Source: an uncultured Kiritimatiellota bacterium (lineage in GTDB: Bacteria; Verrucomicrobiota; Kiritimatiellia; RFP12; DVOR01). From it: a stretch of 64,000 bases of DNA. The position numbers and the translations under genes are program-made. A model generated the notes under the pieces. That model was not told where the DNA came from, did not search any database, and worked only from the letters and a program-made list of their open reading frames with translations. The stretch lies in contig CALXMV010000006.1 of the NCBI GenBank assembly GCA_944389565.1, positions 19,759-83,758 of the forward strand. Reading direction: 5' to 3'. Below, piece after piece: positions 43,625 to 52,104 of this stretch (the first letter of the stretch is position 1; each line of letters starts with the position of its first letter).

Positions 43625-44306
43625 TTCGTGAGGCCTTTCGTTGGGAGACGCGAAGGATGCGGCAGGCCATGACGGCCGCCCCGAAACCGTTGTCGATGTT
43701 CACGACGGCCAGACCCTCGGCGCAGGCGTTCAGCATGGAGAGGAGCGGCGCCAGCCCGGCGAAGGCCGCGCCGTAACCGACGGACGTGGGCACGGCGACG
43801 ACCGGCGCCGCGACGAGCCCGGCGACGACGCTCCCGAGCGCGCCCTCCATCCCCGCCACCACAATCACCACGTCCGCCGCGCGGACCTCGTCGAGCCGGG
43901 AGAGCAGGCGATGCAGCCCCGCCACCCCCACGTCATAGCAACGCGCGACCTCCGCGCCGAAGAAAGCGGCCGTCCGCGCGGCCTCCTCGGCCACCGGCAC
44001 ATCCGCCGTGCCGCCGGTGAGCACGGCCACCCGACCGCCGAGCGGCTCGGCCGGCGCCCCGAACGCGAGGGTGCGGGAGGTGGCATCGTAGACGGCGGGG
44101 AGGCCGGCCTCGGCGACGGCCGCGGCCTGCTCCGGCGAACAACGCGTGCCGAGCACGCGTTGCCCCGATTCCCGGAAGGCCCGCAGGATCTCGATCAGCT
44201 GGGGCGCGGTCTTGCCGGGGCAGAAGACAGTCTCCCCCAGGCCGGTGCGACGCGGCCGGGAGAGATCCAAGCGGGCAAAGCCCAGGTCGGCGTCGGCGTC
44301 GTTCAT
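43617..44306 (-). CDS. larB: LarB, nicotinate adenine dinucleotide carboxylase/hydrolase
   Basis: It carboxylates the pyridine ring of NaAD and releases AMP, the first step to the nickel-pincer cofactor. The 229-residue protein resembles the AIR-carboxylase PurE: GGTADVPVAEEAARTA, VAGMEGALGSVVAGLV and PTSVGYGA are typical, and ETVFCPGKTAPQ lies in the N-terminal part. The ATG at 44306 overlaps the stop of the CbiM-like gene (ATGA). Confidence 0.93.
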   Translation of the reverse strand: MNDADADLGFARLDLSRPRRTGLGETVFCPGKTAPQLIEILRAFRESGQRVLGTRCSPEQAAAVAEAGLPAVYDATSRTLAFGAPAEPLGGRVAVLTGGTADVPVAEEAARTAAFFGAEVARCYDVGVAGLHRLLSRLDEVRAADVVIVVAGMEGALGSVVAGLVAAPVVAVPTSVGYGAAFAGLAPLLSMLNACAEGLAVVNIDNGFGAAVMACRILRVSQRKASRNG

Positions 44307-45022
44307 CGCACGAGCGAGGCGCGTTCGATCGACCATTCCAGCCCGTCGGGCGCGGTGGAGGCCCAGCCCGAGAGGCAGACGAGCAACACGGCGCAACAGG
44401 CGAACCCGGCGGTGAGCGTCGCCCACGAGCGTTCGCGCGCCCGGGCAAGCACCAGGATCATGCCCGTCAGCAAGCCCTCGCCCACGCCGATGGCCAGATG
44501 GATCGGCACCATGGAGGCGGCGAAGTCGGCCAGGCTCAGCGAGCCGACGCCCGACAGCGCGACCTCCGCGCAACAGGCCAGCGCCCCCAGGACCAGCGCG
44601 GCCACGGAGGCGAGCATCGCCCACGCCATCGTCATCCCTGGCGAACGCCGCCTGCGGAGGAACGCCCCGCCGCACAGGCACCCGATGAGCCCCATGTTGA
44701 AGAGGTTCGCGCCGTAGGCCAGGAAACCGCCGTCATCGAAGCCGAGGCACTGCACGGCCAGGATCGCGGCCATCGCCACGAAGCCCGCGCACGGCCCCAC
44801 CAAGGCCGACAGCAGTACCGCGCCCACCAAGTGACCGCTCGCGCCCGTCGCCGGGATCGCGCAGTTCAGCATCTGCGCCGCGAAGACGAACGCCCCCGCG
44901 CCGAGCGTCAACGGCAGATCCGCACGTTTGACGCGTGGGGCCGCGAGGCCCAGGGAGGCTCCCGAGACGCCCCACAGCGAGGCGCCGACGACGGTCGAGA
45001 CAAGCATGGATTCCATATGCAT
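44303..45022 (-). CDS. CbiM/NikM-type nickel-uptake component with PDGLE tail
   Basis: The 239-residue membrane protein is the substrate-specific subunit of a nickel/cobalt energy-coupling-factor transporter. The start MHM puts His at position 2, which in the family coordinates the metal with the N-terminal amine. The body has AGAFVFAAQMLNCAIPATGASGHLVGA (conserved in part), and the C-terminus carries a PDGLE segment (STAPDGLEW). Usual partners (ATPase and CbiQ) are not adjacent. Being first in the lar unit, it most likely supplies nickel for LarC. AAAGGA precedes the ATG. Confidence 0.85.
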   Translation of the reverse strand: MHMESMLVSTVVGASLWGVSGASLGLAAPRVKRADLPLTLGAGAFVFAAQMLNCAIPATGASGHLVGAVLLSALVGPCAGFVAMAAILAVQCLGFDDGGFLAYGANLFNMGLIGCLCGGAFLRRRRSPGMTMAWAMLASVAALVLGALACCAEVALSGVGSLSLADFAASMVPIHLAIGVGEGLLTGMILVLARARERSWATLTAGFACCAVLLVCLSGWASTAPDGLEWSIERASLVR

Positions 45023-45108
45023 GGCGATGATCCTTTCGATAGGTCAGAATGGCACGGAGCATACACCTTGGCGCGCGCTCCAGGTCAAGCCTTTTGTTTT
45101 CGCGGCGC

Positions 45109-46722
45109 TCATGGTTCGGGGAGGGCGGGCAGGCGATGGGCGAAGGCTCGGTAGCGCCGAAAGGTGGGCGAGGCCTCCAACGCGCGGCGCAGAAGCGTCT
45201 GCTCGGCGGCTTGGTCGCCCGCGCGCCCGGCCTCCTCGGCGGCGACGGCGAACCAGGCCTGCGCGTAGGCCGGGTCGCCGCGGTCGTTCAGTTCCGCGAG
45301 ACGGACGGCGAGGGAAGACTGCAGGGCCCACGACTCGGCGGCGAGCTCCGGCCAGGCGTCGAGGGTCTTGCGGAGCATTTCGAGCGCGCCGGGGTCATCG
45401 CGGAAACGCGCGGCGAGCGCCGTCGCGCGGCGTTTCCCCGCGGCGACGTCCCGCGCCTCGTAGGGGATGGCCATCGCCTGCGGCACGAGCAACGCCCCCC
45501 ACCCGCGCGGCAACGCGCCGCCCTCGGCGAGGTAGGGTTCGAGCATGGCCTCGCGCGCCGCCGGATCGCGGGTCGCGCGGAGCTTGCGGAAGAGGTCGGC
45601 GAGCCGCGCGGAGAGGCCGGGCATATCGGGCGGGAAGGTCTCGTACGAGCCGACGGCCACCCGTCTGCCGTTGCGGAAGAGGGCGACGTAGGGCGGGTTG
45701 CGGCGGTCGTCGACGCCGAAGAGCGCGGGGTCGACCTCCCCCACGGGGCGCAGGTCCGGCCGCAACCACGGCGCCGCCGCGAAGAGCGCCTCGGCGTGCG
45801 CCATCGCCTTGGCGGGGACGGCGACGATCACGCGGTGGGGCGTTTGGACGCGCCGTGCGAGGCGTGCCTGCGGGAGCATGGCGGCGGAGGCCCAGGTGAG
45901 GCGGGCGATCCACCCCGGGTTGGGCCAATAGGCGATGAAGGTGTCCACCCCGTCGGCGGGGATTGGCGAGCCGAGCAGGGCGGCGTAAGGCGCGGCGTCG
46001 CCCTGGGCGGTGGTCGCCGCGGGCGCGGGCGGCTCCGCGGGGGAGTCCGGCGCGGGCGGCTCCGCCGGCGGCGCGTAGGGCTCGGCGAGGCGTTTGGCCA
46101 GGGGATGCGCGGCGAGCGCGCGGCGCTGGAGGTCGACGGCGCGCGCCCAGTCGCCGGCCTTGGCGGCGGCGTCGGCCTGCGCCCCCCACGCGCGGGTCTC
46201 CGCCGCCGGGTCGGGCTTGGCGGAGTCCTTGGCGGCGGGAGGGCGATTGTCGCGCAGGGCGCGGAGGGTCTCGGCGTCGAGCGAGGCGGGGTGCCCCTGC
46301 CAGACGACCCGCCCCTCGCGGACGACGAGGGCGTGCGGGATGCCTTTGACGTCGAAGGCCTTGGCGACGGCCCCGCCGGCGTCGACGGCGACGGGATAGG
46401 TCGGCGGCGTGGGCTGTTTGGCCAGGAAGGCGCGGAGCGTGGCGGCGTCTGGCTCGCGGTCCATCGTGTTGAGGCCGAGGACGTGGACGCCCTCGCCGCG
46501 CAGTTCCCGCCACAGCGCCTCCAGGTGCGGCATGGCGCGGAGGCACGGCCGGCACCACCGCGCCCAGAGCTCGACGACGGTGACCTCGCCAGGGGCGAAG
46601 GTGGCGGGCGGCGCGCCCTGCGCCCACGTCTCGGGGAGCAGACCGTGCGGGAAATCCGTCCGCGCGGCGGCGGGCGCCGCGGCGAGCAGACAGACGGCCA
46701 GGAGGGAAGCGAGGCGTTTCAT
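45109..46722 (-). CDS. Exported thioredoxin-like (TlpA-type) protein with long C-terminal extension
   Basis: The 537-residue protein has a signal peptide (about 1-21, ending AAAR) and a thioredoxin fold (about 30-155) with redox motif WCRPC (56-60). A Pro/Ala-rich linker (about 215-250) follows, then about 290 residues that include YWPNPGWIARLTW and helical TPR-like stretches, not recognised. The thioredoxin half probably works as a periplasmic thiol reductant, perhaps for cytochrome c maturation. Its start overlaps the MATE gene stop (ATGA), so rpe, MATE and this gene form one leftward unit. Confidence 0.8.
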   Translation of the reverse strand: MKRLASLLAVCLLAAAPAAARTDFPHGLLPETWAQGAPPATFAPGEVTVVELWARWCRPCLRAMPHLEALWRELRGEGVHVLGLNTMDREPDAATLRAFLAKQPTPPTYPVAVDAGGAVAKAFDVKGIPHALVVREGRVVWQGHPASLDAETLRALRDNRPPAAKDSAKPDPAAETRAWGAQADAAAKAGDWARAVDLQRRALAAHPLAKRLAEPYAPPAEPPAPDSPAEPPAPAATTAQGDAAPYAALLGSPIPADGVDTFIAYWPNPGWIARLTWASAAMLPQARLARRVQTPHRVIVAVPAKAMAHAEALFAAAPWLRPDLRPVGEVDPALFGVDDRRNPPYVALFRNGRRVAVGSYETFPPDMPGLSARLADLFRKLRATRDPAAREAMLEPYLAEGGALPRGWGALLVPQAMAIPYEARDVAAGKRRATALAARFRDDPGALEMLRKTLDAWPELAAESWALQSSLAVRLAELNDRGDPAYAQAWFAVAAEEAGRAGDQAAEQTLLRRALEASPTFRRYRAFAHRLPALPEP

Positions 46723-48149
46723 GCGAGTGCCCTTTCGGCGATGAGGCGGTCGAGGCGGCGGCGCTCATGCAGATGGAAGCCGGCGGCAATGATCACGGAG
46801 AGCACGTCGGAGATCGGCGCCGCCCACCACACGCCCAGGATGGGGTCCATGACCATCGGCAGCAGGAACATCAGCGGCACCAGGAGGAAACATTGCCGCG
46901 AGAGGCTCATGGCCAAGGAGACCCCGCCGCGCCCGATGCTCTGGAAATACTGCCCCACCAGGATCGCATAGCCCACCAGGAAGAAGCCGCAGAAGAAGAC
47001 CGCCAGGTCCGTCGGCCCATAGGCCAGGAGCTCGGCGGCCATCTCCTCCTTGCAGAAGAGCAGGAAGATCGGCCTGCGGAAGAGCAGCACCAACACCGTG
47101 GCCACGGCGATGTAGCCGCCGCCCCACCAGGCCGCCAGGTTGAAGACCTGCCGCATCCGCGCGTAATTGCGCGCGCCGTAATTGAAGCCCAGGATGGGCT
47201 GCATCCCCTGCGCCACCCCCAGCACCGGCATGCACATCAGCATCTGCACCGTCATCACGATGCCGATCGCCGCGATCTCGCGGCCCGCGACAGCCTCGGT
47301 CGGCGCGAAGGCCTTGAAGAGGATATTGTAGAGCGCGGTGATGGCGCTGCCCACCAGGTTCAGCGCGAAGGGCGGCAGCCCCGCCACGATCACCCCCCAG
47401 AAGAGCGGCCGGTAGAGCCGCACGAACCCCGCCCGCAGGCGCAGCTCCGCCCCCGGGCGCAGGAAGTGCGCCAGCACCCACGCCGTCGAGATCCCCTGGG
47501 AGATGCAGGTGGCGATCGCCGCGCCCTGGATCTTCAGCCCCAGCCCCGGCACCGTGCAAAAGCCGAGGGGCACCTCGTCGAAGATGAAGAAGGGGTCGAG
47601 GATCGCGTTGGCCACCGCGCCGATGAGCATCGTCATCAGCGCCTTCGTGGGGTGCCCCTGGGCGCGGATGGTGTGGTTCAGCCCGAAGCTCAGATACTGC
47701 AGGGCCGCGCACCAGAAAATCACCCGCAGGTACGAGGCCGCCGGCGGGATCGTCGCGGCCGTCCCGCCCGTCGCCGCCAGCAGCGGCTCCACGAAAAAGG
47801 CGCACACCGGGTAGACGATGAACGAGAGCAGCAGATAGACGCACACCGCCTGCCCCAGATAGCACTGCGCCACCGAGCGCTTCCCCTGGCCCATCGCGAT
47901 CGAGATCCGCGTGGCCGTCCCCACCCCCAGCAGGAGCCCGAAGGCCAGCATCACCATCATCGGCGGGAAGGTCAGCGCGAACCCCGCCAAGCCGTCGGGC
48001 CCCACGCACCGCCCCACGTACAGCCGGTCCACCACGTTGTAGAGCGCCATGACCAGCATCCCCACGATCGCGGGCACCGAGTATTTCCACAACAGGCTCG
48101 CCACCGGGTAGCGGGCGAGCTCACGGGAGGCACGAGAGACCGCCGCCAT
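46719..48149 (-). CDS. MATE-family efflux transporter
   Basis: The 476-residue protein has twelve predicted helices in two halves. Typical MATE features are SVPAIVGMLVMALYNVVDRLYVG (first helix), GLLLGVGTATRISIAMGQG and FNYGARNYARMRQVF in the second half. It exports cationic drugs or metabolites with sodium or protons. It lies 3 nt after rpe and overlaps the thioredoxin-like gene. The physiological substrate is unknown. Confidence 0.92.
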   Translation of the reverse strand: MAAVSRASRELARYPVASLLWKYSVPAIVGMLVMALYNVVDRLYVGRCVGPDGLAGFALTFPPMMVMLAFGLLLGVGTATRISIAMGQGKRSVAQCYLGQAVCVYLLLSFIVYPVCAFFVEPLLAATGGTAATIPPAASYLRVIFWCAALQYLSFGLNHTIRAQGHPTKALMTMLIGAVANAILDPFFIFDEVPLGFCTVPGLGLKIQGAAIATCISQGISTAWVLAHFLRPGAELRLRAGFVRLYRPLFWGVIVAGLPPFALNLVGSAITALYNILFKAFAPTEAVAGREIAAIGIVMTVQMLMCMPVLGVAQGMQPILGFNYGARNYARMRQVFNLAAWWGGGYIAVATVLVLLFRRPIFLLFCKEEMAAELLAYGPTDLAVFFCGFFLVGYAILVGQYFQSIGRGGVSLAMSLSRQCFLLVPLMFLLPMVMDPILGVWWAAPISDVLSVIIAAGFHLHERRRLDRLIAERALA

Positions 48150-48152
48150 GCC

Positions 48153-48827
48153 TTACGCCCGCCCCCACACCGCCGCGCAGACCGCCCGCAGATCCGCCAC
48201 CGCCGCCGCCATGTCCGCCTGCGCGAAGAGATACGACCCCGCCACGAACGCGTTCGCCCCCGCCCGCGCCGCCAACGCCGCCGTCTCGCGGTTGATCCCC
48301 CCATCCACCATGATGTCCAGCGCCGGCGCGCGCTCCCGCAACGCCGCGATCTTCGGCAGCACGTCCGCGATGAAGGCCTGCCCGCCATAGCCCGGGTGCA
48401 CCGTCATGCACAGCACCTCGTCCGCGCACGGCAGGAAGGGATAGGCGGCCTCGGCCGGCGTCTCCGGGTTCAGGGCCAGCCCCACCCGCACGCCCCGCGC
48501 CTGCAGCGCCGCCGCCAACGCCCGCACGTTCAGCCGCTCGCGCAGCTCCAGGTGGAACTGCACCGTCGTGCTCCCCGCCTGGGCGAAACGCTCCGCGTAC
48601 GCCTCCGGGTTCGTCATCATCAGGTGCGTGTTCAGCGCGAACCCCTCCGGCAGCACCTTCCGGCAGAGCGCCGCCGTCGCCGGCGAAAAAGACAGGTTCG
48701 GCACGAAATGCCCGTCCATCACATCCAGATGCAACGCGTCCGCGCCGGATGCCGCCACGCGCCCGATCTCCGCGCCCAAACGCCCAAGGTCGGCGGACAG
48801 CAGCGAAGGCAAAATCGAAATCTTCAT
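48153..48827 (-). CDS. rpe: Ribulose-phosphate 3-epimerase
   Basis: It interconverts ribulose 5-phosphate and xylulose 5-phosphate in the pentose phosphate pathway. The 224-residue TIM barrel has ILPSLLSADLGRL, the metal and catalytic Asp region HLDVMDGHFVPN, TVHPGYGGQ and the second catalytic Asp in MVDGGI. A good ribosome-binding site (AGAGGATAAG) precedes the ATG. First gene of the leftward unit with MATE and the thioredoxin-like protein. Confidence 0.95.
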   Translation of the reverse strand: MKISILPSLLSADLGRLGAEIGRVAASGADALHLDVMDGHFVPNLSFSPATAALCRKVLPEGFALNTHLMMTNPEAYAERFAQAGSTTVQFHLELRERLNVRALAAALQARGVRVGLALNPETPAEAAYPFLPCADEVLCMTVHPGYGGQAFIADVLPKIAALRERAPALDIMVDGGINRETAALAARAGANAFVAGSYLFAQADMAAAVADLRAVCAAVWGRA

Positions 48828-48851
48828 GTCTTATCCTCTGATTTTTCCCAA

Positions 48852-48860
48852 AGTATACCA
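48852..48860 (-). promoter_or_regulatory. Extended -10 promoter of rpe
   Basis: Reading leftward, TGGTATACT ends 24 nt before the rpe ATG, leaving a short leader with a Shine-Dalgarno sequence. Confidence 0.65.
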
Positions 48861-48895
48861 CAAACGCCACCCCGCCGCCCAAAGGCTCGCGCCTT

Positions 48896-48958
48896 TCGCC
48901 CCAAACCCTAGGAGGTCTCGCCCCAAACCCTCCCGACTTTCGCCCCAAACCCTCCCGA
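48896..48958. repeat. Palindrome-rich intergenic repeat, site 3
   Basis: Three CGCCCCAAACCCT blocks occur with spacers AGGAGGTCT and CCCGACTTT. They are the opposite-orientation counterpart of blocks at 8180-8270 and 31349-31428. The element lies between the divergent rpe and Tad promoters. Confidence 0.7.
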
Positions 48959-49024
48959 TGTCCGGGTGATTTCCGATCAGCCAATGGGGGCGCCGCCCGC
49001 AATCTTCCCAAGCGGCACGGCATA

Positions 49025-49033
49025 TGGTATAGT
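49025..49033 (+). promoter_or_regulatory. Extended -10 promoter of Tad cluster, leaderless
   Basis: TGGTATAGT ends 8 nt before the ATG at 49042. No Shine-Dalgarno sequence fits. Confidence 0.6.
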
Positions 49034-49041
49034 GATGGCGT

Positions 49042-49620
49042 ATGAAATGGATGACGGACAAACGTTGGGTGCGCAAGACGTTCCTGCTGGCTTTCCTGGC
49101 GGTGGCGAGCATCCTGGCGGCGGAGGTCTTCCGGTTGCTGGACCGGAAGACGCCGGAGGAGTTGCTGACGATGCTGCGGGCGGAGCGGGTCTTCGCGACG
49201 ACGCTGGAGGTGAACGGACGGACGCTGACGGCGGACGTGTGGCAACTGCCGCCGACGTCGAGCGCGGACCCCCTGCGCAAGGCCGTAGGGCGGTGCGTGG
49301 CGGTGGGAAGGACGGTCTACGTCTTCCGCGACGGCGATCTGCCGAAAAAGGGCGACTGCGCCTGGCCGAAGGATTTCCCGGACGTGGGGGTGCGCCCGGA
49401 CTACGTGGTGGTCTCCGGGCTGGACCGCTTCGCCAACGGGGTGACGGCCCAGACGCCCGAGGCCGTGCTCGCGGCGCTCGCCGCGGCGGCGCCGGCGGCC
49501 GGTTGGTCGCAGACGCTCCCCCAGGTGTGGGAAAAGGACGGTGAGACGCTCTTCGCGCAGGTGGCCGAATCGCGCCGCGGCACGGAGGTAGCCCTGATCG
49601 CGCGGAGGACCCCGCAATGA
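49042..49620 (+). CDS. Hypothetical membrane-anchored protein at head of Tad cluster
   Basis: The 192-residue protein has one N-terminal hydrophobic segment (TFLLAFLAVASILAAEVF, about 13-30) and a soluble domain with beta-rich central part (TVYVFRDGDLPKKGD). No family was recognised. It overlaps cpaB by ATGA and opens the pilus cluster, so a role in Tad pilus assembly is likely but unproven. Its mRNA appears leaderless. Confidence 0.7.
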   Translation: MKWMTDKRWVRKTFLLAFLAVASILAAEVFRLLDRKTPEELLTMLRAERVFATTLEVNGRTLTADVWQLPPTSSADPLRKAVGRCVAVGRTVYVFRDGDLPKKGDCAWPKDFPDVGVRPDYVVVSGLDRFANGVTAQTPEAVLAALAAAAPAAGWSQTLPQVWEKDGETLFAQVAESRRGTEVALIARRTPQ

Positions 49621-50420
49621 AGCAGAAAATCATCCTCGCGGCGTCGGTCGTCATCGGCCTGATCGCCGCCTTCCTTACAGGCTCCTACATCGCCGCGCGG
49701 GAGCGCGACGTGCAGGCGTTGCGCCGGAACCTGGAGCGCCGCTACGCCACGGTGGACGTGGTGGTGCCGGCGCGGAACCTGCCCGCCGGGACGCGCCTGG
49801 AGATGGACGACCTGGCGGCACGGGCCGTGCCCGAGAACGCCCTGAGCGCGCAGACCGTCCGCGTGACGCCCAACATCGCCATGCGCCTGGTGGGCCGCAC
49901 GCTCGCCGCGGGCGTGGAGGCGGCGCGCCCCCTGCAATGGAGCGATATCGAGGGCGGCTCCCCGGACGACCGCGGCCTGGCCTCCATGCTCCGCCCCAAA
50001 ATGCGCGCGCTCTCCATCTCGGTGAGCGGCGCGGCGAGCGTCAGCAACATGGTGCGCCCCACCGACCACGTGGACGTGCTGGGCACCTTCGCCCTGCCCA
50101 GCAAGACGGTGGAGGGCGCGACGGAGCTGGTGACGATGACCATCCTGCAGGACGTGCTCGTCCTGGCCACGGGCCAGCAGACGGCCGCCACCCAGGCGGG
50201 CGGCAACTATTCGCTCGTGACGCTCGAGGTCTCCCCCCACGAGGCCGAGGTGCTGACCTTCGCCGAGCAGATGCGCGGGCGCCTGACCCTCGCCCTGCGC
50301 AACCCCGAGGACCTGCATTACGAGAAGGAGTTGCCGCAGGTGAACTTCGAGCAGATCCGCGCGTCGCTGGAGGGGCTGAACGCCCTGCGCCAGCGCGACA
50401 TCCTCCGCAAGCGGCAGTGA
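49617..50420 (+). CDS. cpaB: Tad/Flp pilus assembly protein CpaB (RcpC)
   Basis: The 267-residue protein has an N-terminal membrane anchor (ILAASVVIGLIAAFLTGSYI, 20 residues) and a SAF domain (about 45-110, VVVPARNLPAGTRLEMDDL). A CpaB C-terminal domain follows (SVSGAASVSNMVRPTDHVDVLG and onward). CpaB supports the outer-membrane secretin in Tad systems. Overlaps the previous gene by 4 nt; cpaF starts 7 nt later. Confidence 0.9.
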   Translation: MKQKIILAASVVIGLIAAFLTGSYIAARERDVQALRRNLERRYATVDVVVPARNLPAGTRLEMDDLAARAVPENALSAQTVRVTPNIAMRLVGRTLAAGVEAARPLQWSDIEGGSPDDRGLASMLRPKMRALSISVSGAASVSNMVRPTDHVDVLGTFALPSKTVEGATELVTMTILQDVLVLATGQQTAATQAGGNYSLVTLEVSPHEAEVLTFAEQMRGRLTLALRNPEDLHYEKELPQVNFEQIRASLEGLNALRQRDILRKRQ

Positions 50421-50427
50421 GGGCGCG

Positions 50428-52104
50428 ATGGATTACCTCGTCACCCTGGCCATCCCCGGGCAGCCCGTGCGGCAATTCCCCCTGGCGTGCGGCGCGTACG
50501 TCCTCGGCCGCGGGCAGGATTGCGCCCTGCGCATCGAGGACGAGAGCGTCAGCGAGATCCATGCCAAGCTGATCCTCACCCCCGGCGACGCCTGGGTCGA
50601 GGATCTCGGCTCCTCCAACGGCACGGTGGTCAATTCGCGCGTCATCGCCGAGACCACCCGCCTCACCCCCGAGGCGATCGTCAGCGTGGGCGCGACCGTC
50701 TTCCGCGTCCAACCGCGCAACGCGGCCGAGCCCCCACCCCGCCCCGCGGCCAAGCCGGAGCCGGAGCCCGAGGCGCCACCGCCGCCACCGCCCGAGCCGG
50801 CGCCGGACCGCCGCCTCGCGGAGGTGCGCCGCCAAGTCAAGAGCCAATTGCACGACGAGCTCGTCAAGCGGCTCGACCTCAAGCGCCTGGCCACGAGCGC
50901 CATCTCGCAGGAGGAGCTCGGCGCGCGCGTGCGCGACACGCTCCGCGCCATCCTGGCGGAGGTGACGGCCCGGGACGCCCTGCCGCGCGGGCTCGACCCC
51001 GACGCGCTCGTCGAGGAGCTCTACAACGAATCGGTGCGCCTCGGCCCCATCGAACGCTTCCTGGCCGACGACACGGTCACCGAGATCATGATCAACGGCC
51101 CCCGGCACGTCTACGTGGAGCGGCGCGGCAAGCTGGAGCTCACCGACCAGACCTTCATGGACGAGGCGAGCGTGATGGCCGTCATCGAGCGCATCGTTGC
51201 GCCGCTCGGCCGCCGCATCGACGAGAGCCAACCCTACGTGGACGCCCGCCTGGCCGACGGCTCGCGCGTGAACGCCATCATCCCGCCGCTCTCGCTCATC
51301 GGCCCCTGCGTCACCATCCGGAAGTTCGCCAAGCGCGTCCTCACGGCGGAGGACTTCGTGCGGTTCGGGACGTGGACGCCGGCGATCGCGGACTTCCTGC
51401 GCGTGTGCGTGGTTTTGCGCAAGAACATCATCGTGGCCGGCGGCACCGGCTCGGGCAAGACGACCCTGCTCAACGTGCTCTCCGGCTTCATCCCGCATTC
51501 CGACCGCATCCTCACCATCGAGGACGCCGCCGAGCTGCGCCTCAACCAGCCCCACGTGGTGCGCCTGGAGGCCCGCCCGCCCAACATCGAGGGCAAGGGC
51601 GCCGTCACCATCCGCGACCTCGTGCGCAACGCCCTGCGTATGCGCCCCGACCGCATCATCGTGGGCGAATGCCGCGGCGGCGAGAGCCTCGACATGCTCC
51701 AGGCCATGAACACCGGCCACGACGGCTCGCTCACCACCGTCCACGCCAACTCCCCGCGCGACGTCATCAGCCGCCTGGAGACGATGGTGCTCATGTCGGG
51801 CGTGGAGCTGCCCAGCCGCGCCATCCGCGAGCAGATCGCCAGCGCCGTGAACATCATCGTCCAGGAGGCCCGCATGGCCGATGGCTCGCGCCGCATCGTC
51901 GCCGTCTCCGAGATCACCGGCATGGAGGGCCAGCAGATCGTCATGCAGGACCTCTTCGCCTTCCGGCAGACGGGCGTCTCCGCGCAGGGAAAGATCCTCG
52001 GCACCCTCACGGCCACCGGCGCGATGCCCACCTTCTTCGACACCCTCGGCGCGCGCGGCATCGCCCTCGACCCCGCCCTCTTCCAGCCGGGGGGCGCGGC
52101 ATGA
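50428..52104 (+). CDS. cpaF: Tad pilus secretion ATPase CpaF/TadA with N-terminal FHA domain
   Basis: This 558-residue fusion has an N-terminal forkhead-associated domain (about 20-95, with YVLGRGQDC and EDLGSSNGTVVN). A Pro/Glu linker (about 100-130) leads to a type II/IV secretion ATPase with Walker A GGTGSGKTT (about 337-345), the Asp-box region ILTIEDAAELRL, Walker B region DRIIVGECRGGE and the His-box HANSPRD. It powers pilus assembly at the inner membrane. FHA domains bind phosphothreonine, so regulation by a Ser/Thr kinase such as 12879-15071 is plausible. ATGA overlap with tadB. Confidence 0.93.
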   Translation: MDYLVTLAIPGQPVRQFPLACGAYVLGRGQDCALRIEDESVSEIHAKLILTPGDAWVEDLGSSNGTVVNSRVIAETTRLTPEAIVSVGATVFRVQPRNAAEPPPRPAAKPEPEPEAPPPPPPEPAPDRRLAEVRRQVKSQLHDELVKRLDLKRLATSAISQEELGARVRDTLRAILAEVTARDALPRGLDPDALVEELYNESVRLGPIERFLADDTVTEIMINGPRHVYVERRGKLELTDQTFMDEASVMAVIERIVAPLGRRIDESQPYVDARLADGSRVNAIIPPLSLIGPCVTIRKFAKRVLTAEDFVRFGTWTPAIADFLRVCVVLRKNIIVAGGTGSGKTTLLNVLSGFIPHSDRILTIEDAAELRLNQPHVVRLEARPPNIEGKGAVTIRDLVRNALRMRPDRIIVGECRGGESLDMLQAMNTGHDGSLTTVHANSPRDVISRLETMVLMSGVELPSRAIREQIASAVNIIVQEARMADGSRRIVAVSEITGMEGQQIVMQDLFAFRQTGVSAQGKILGTLTATGAMPTFFDTLGARGIALDPALFQPGGAA

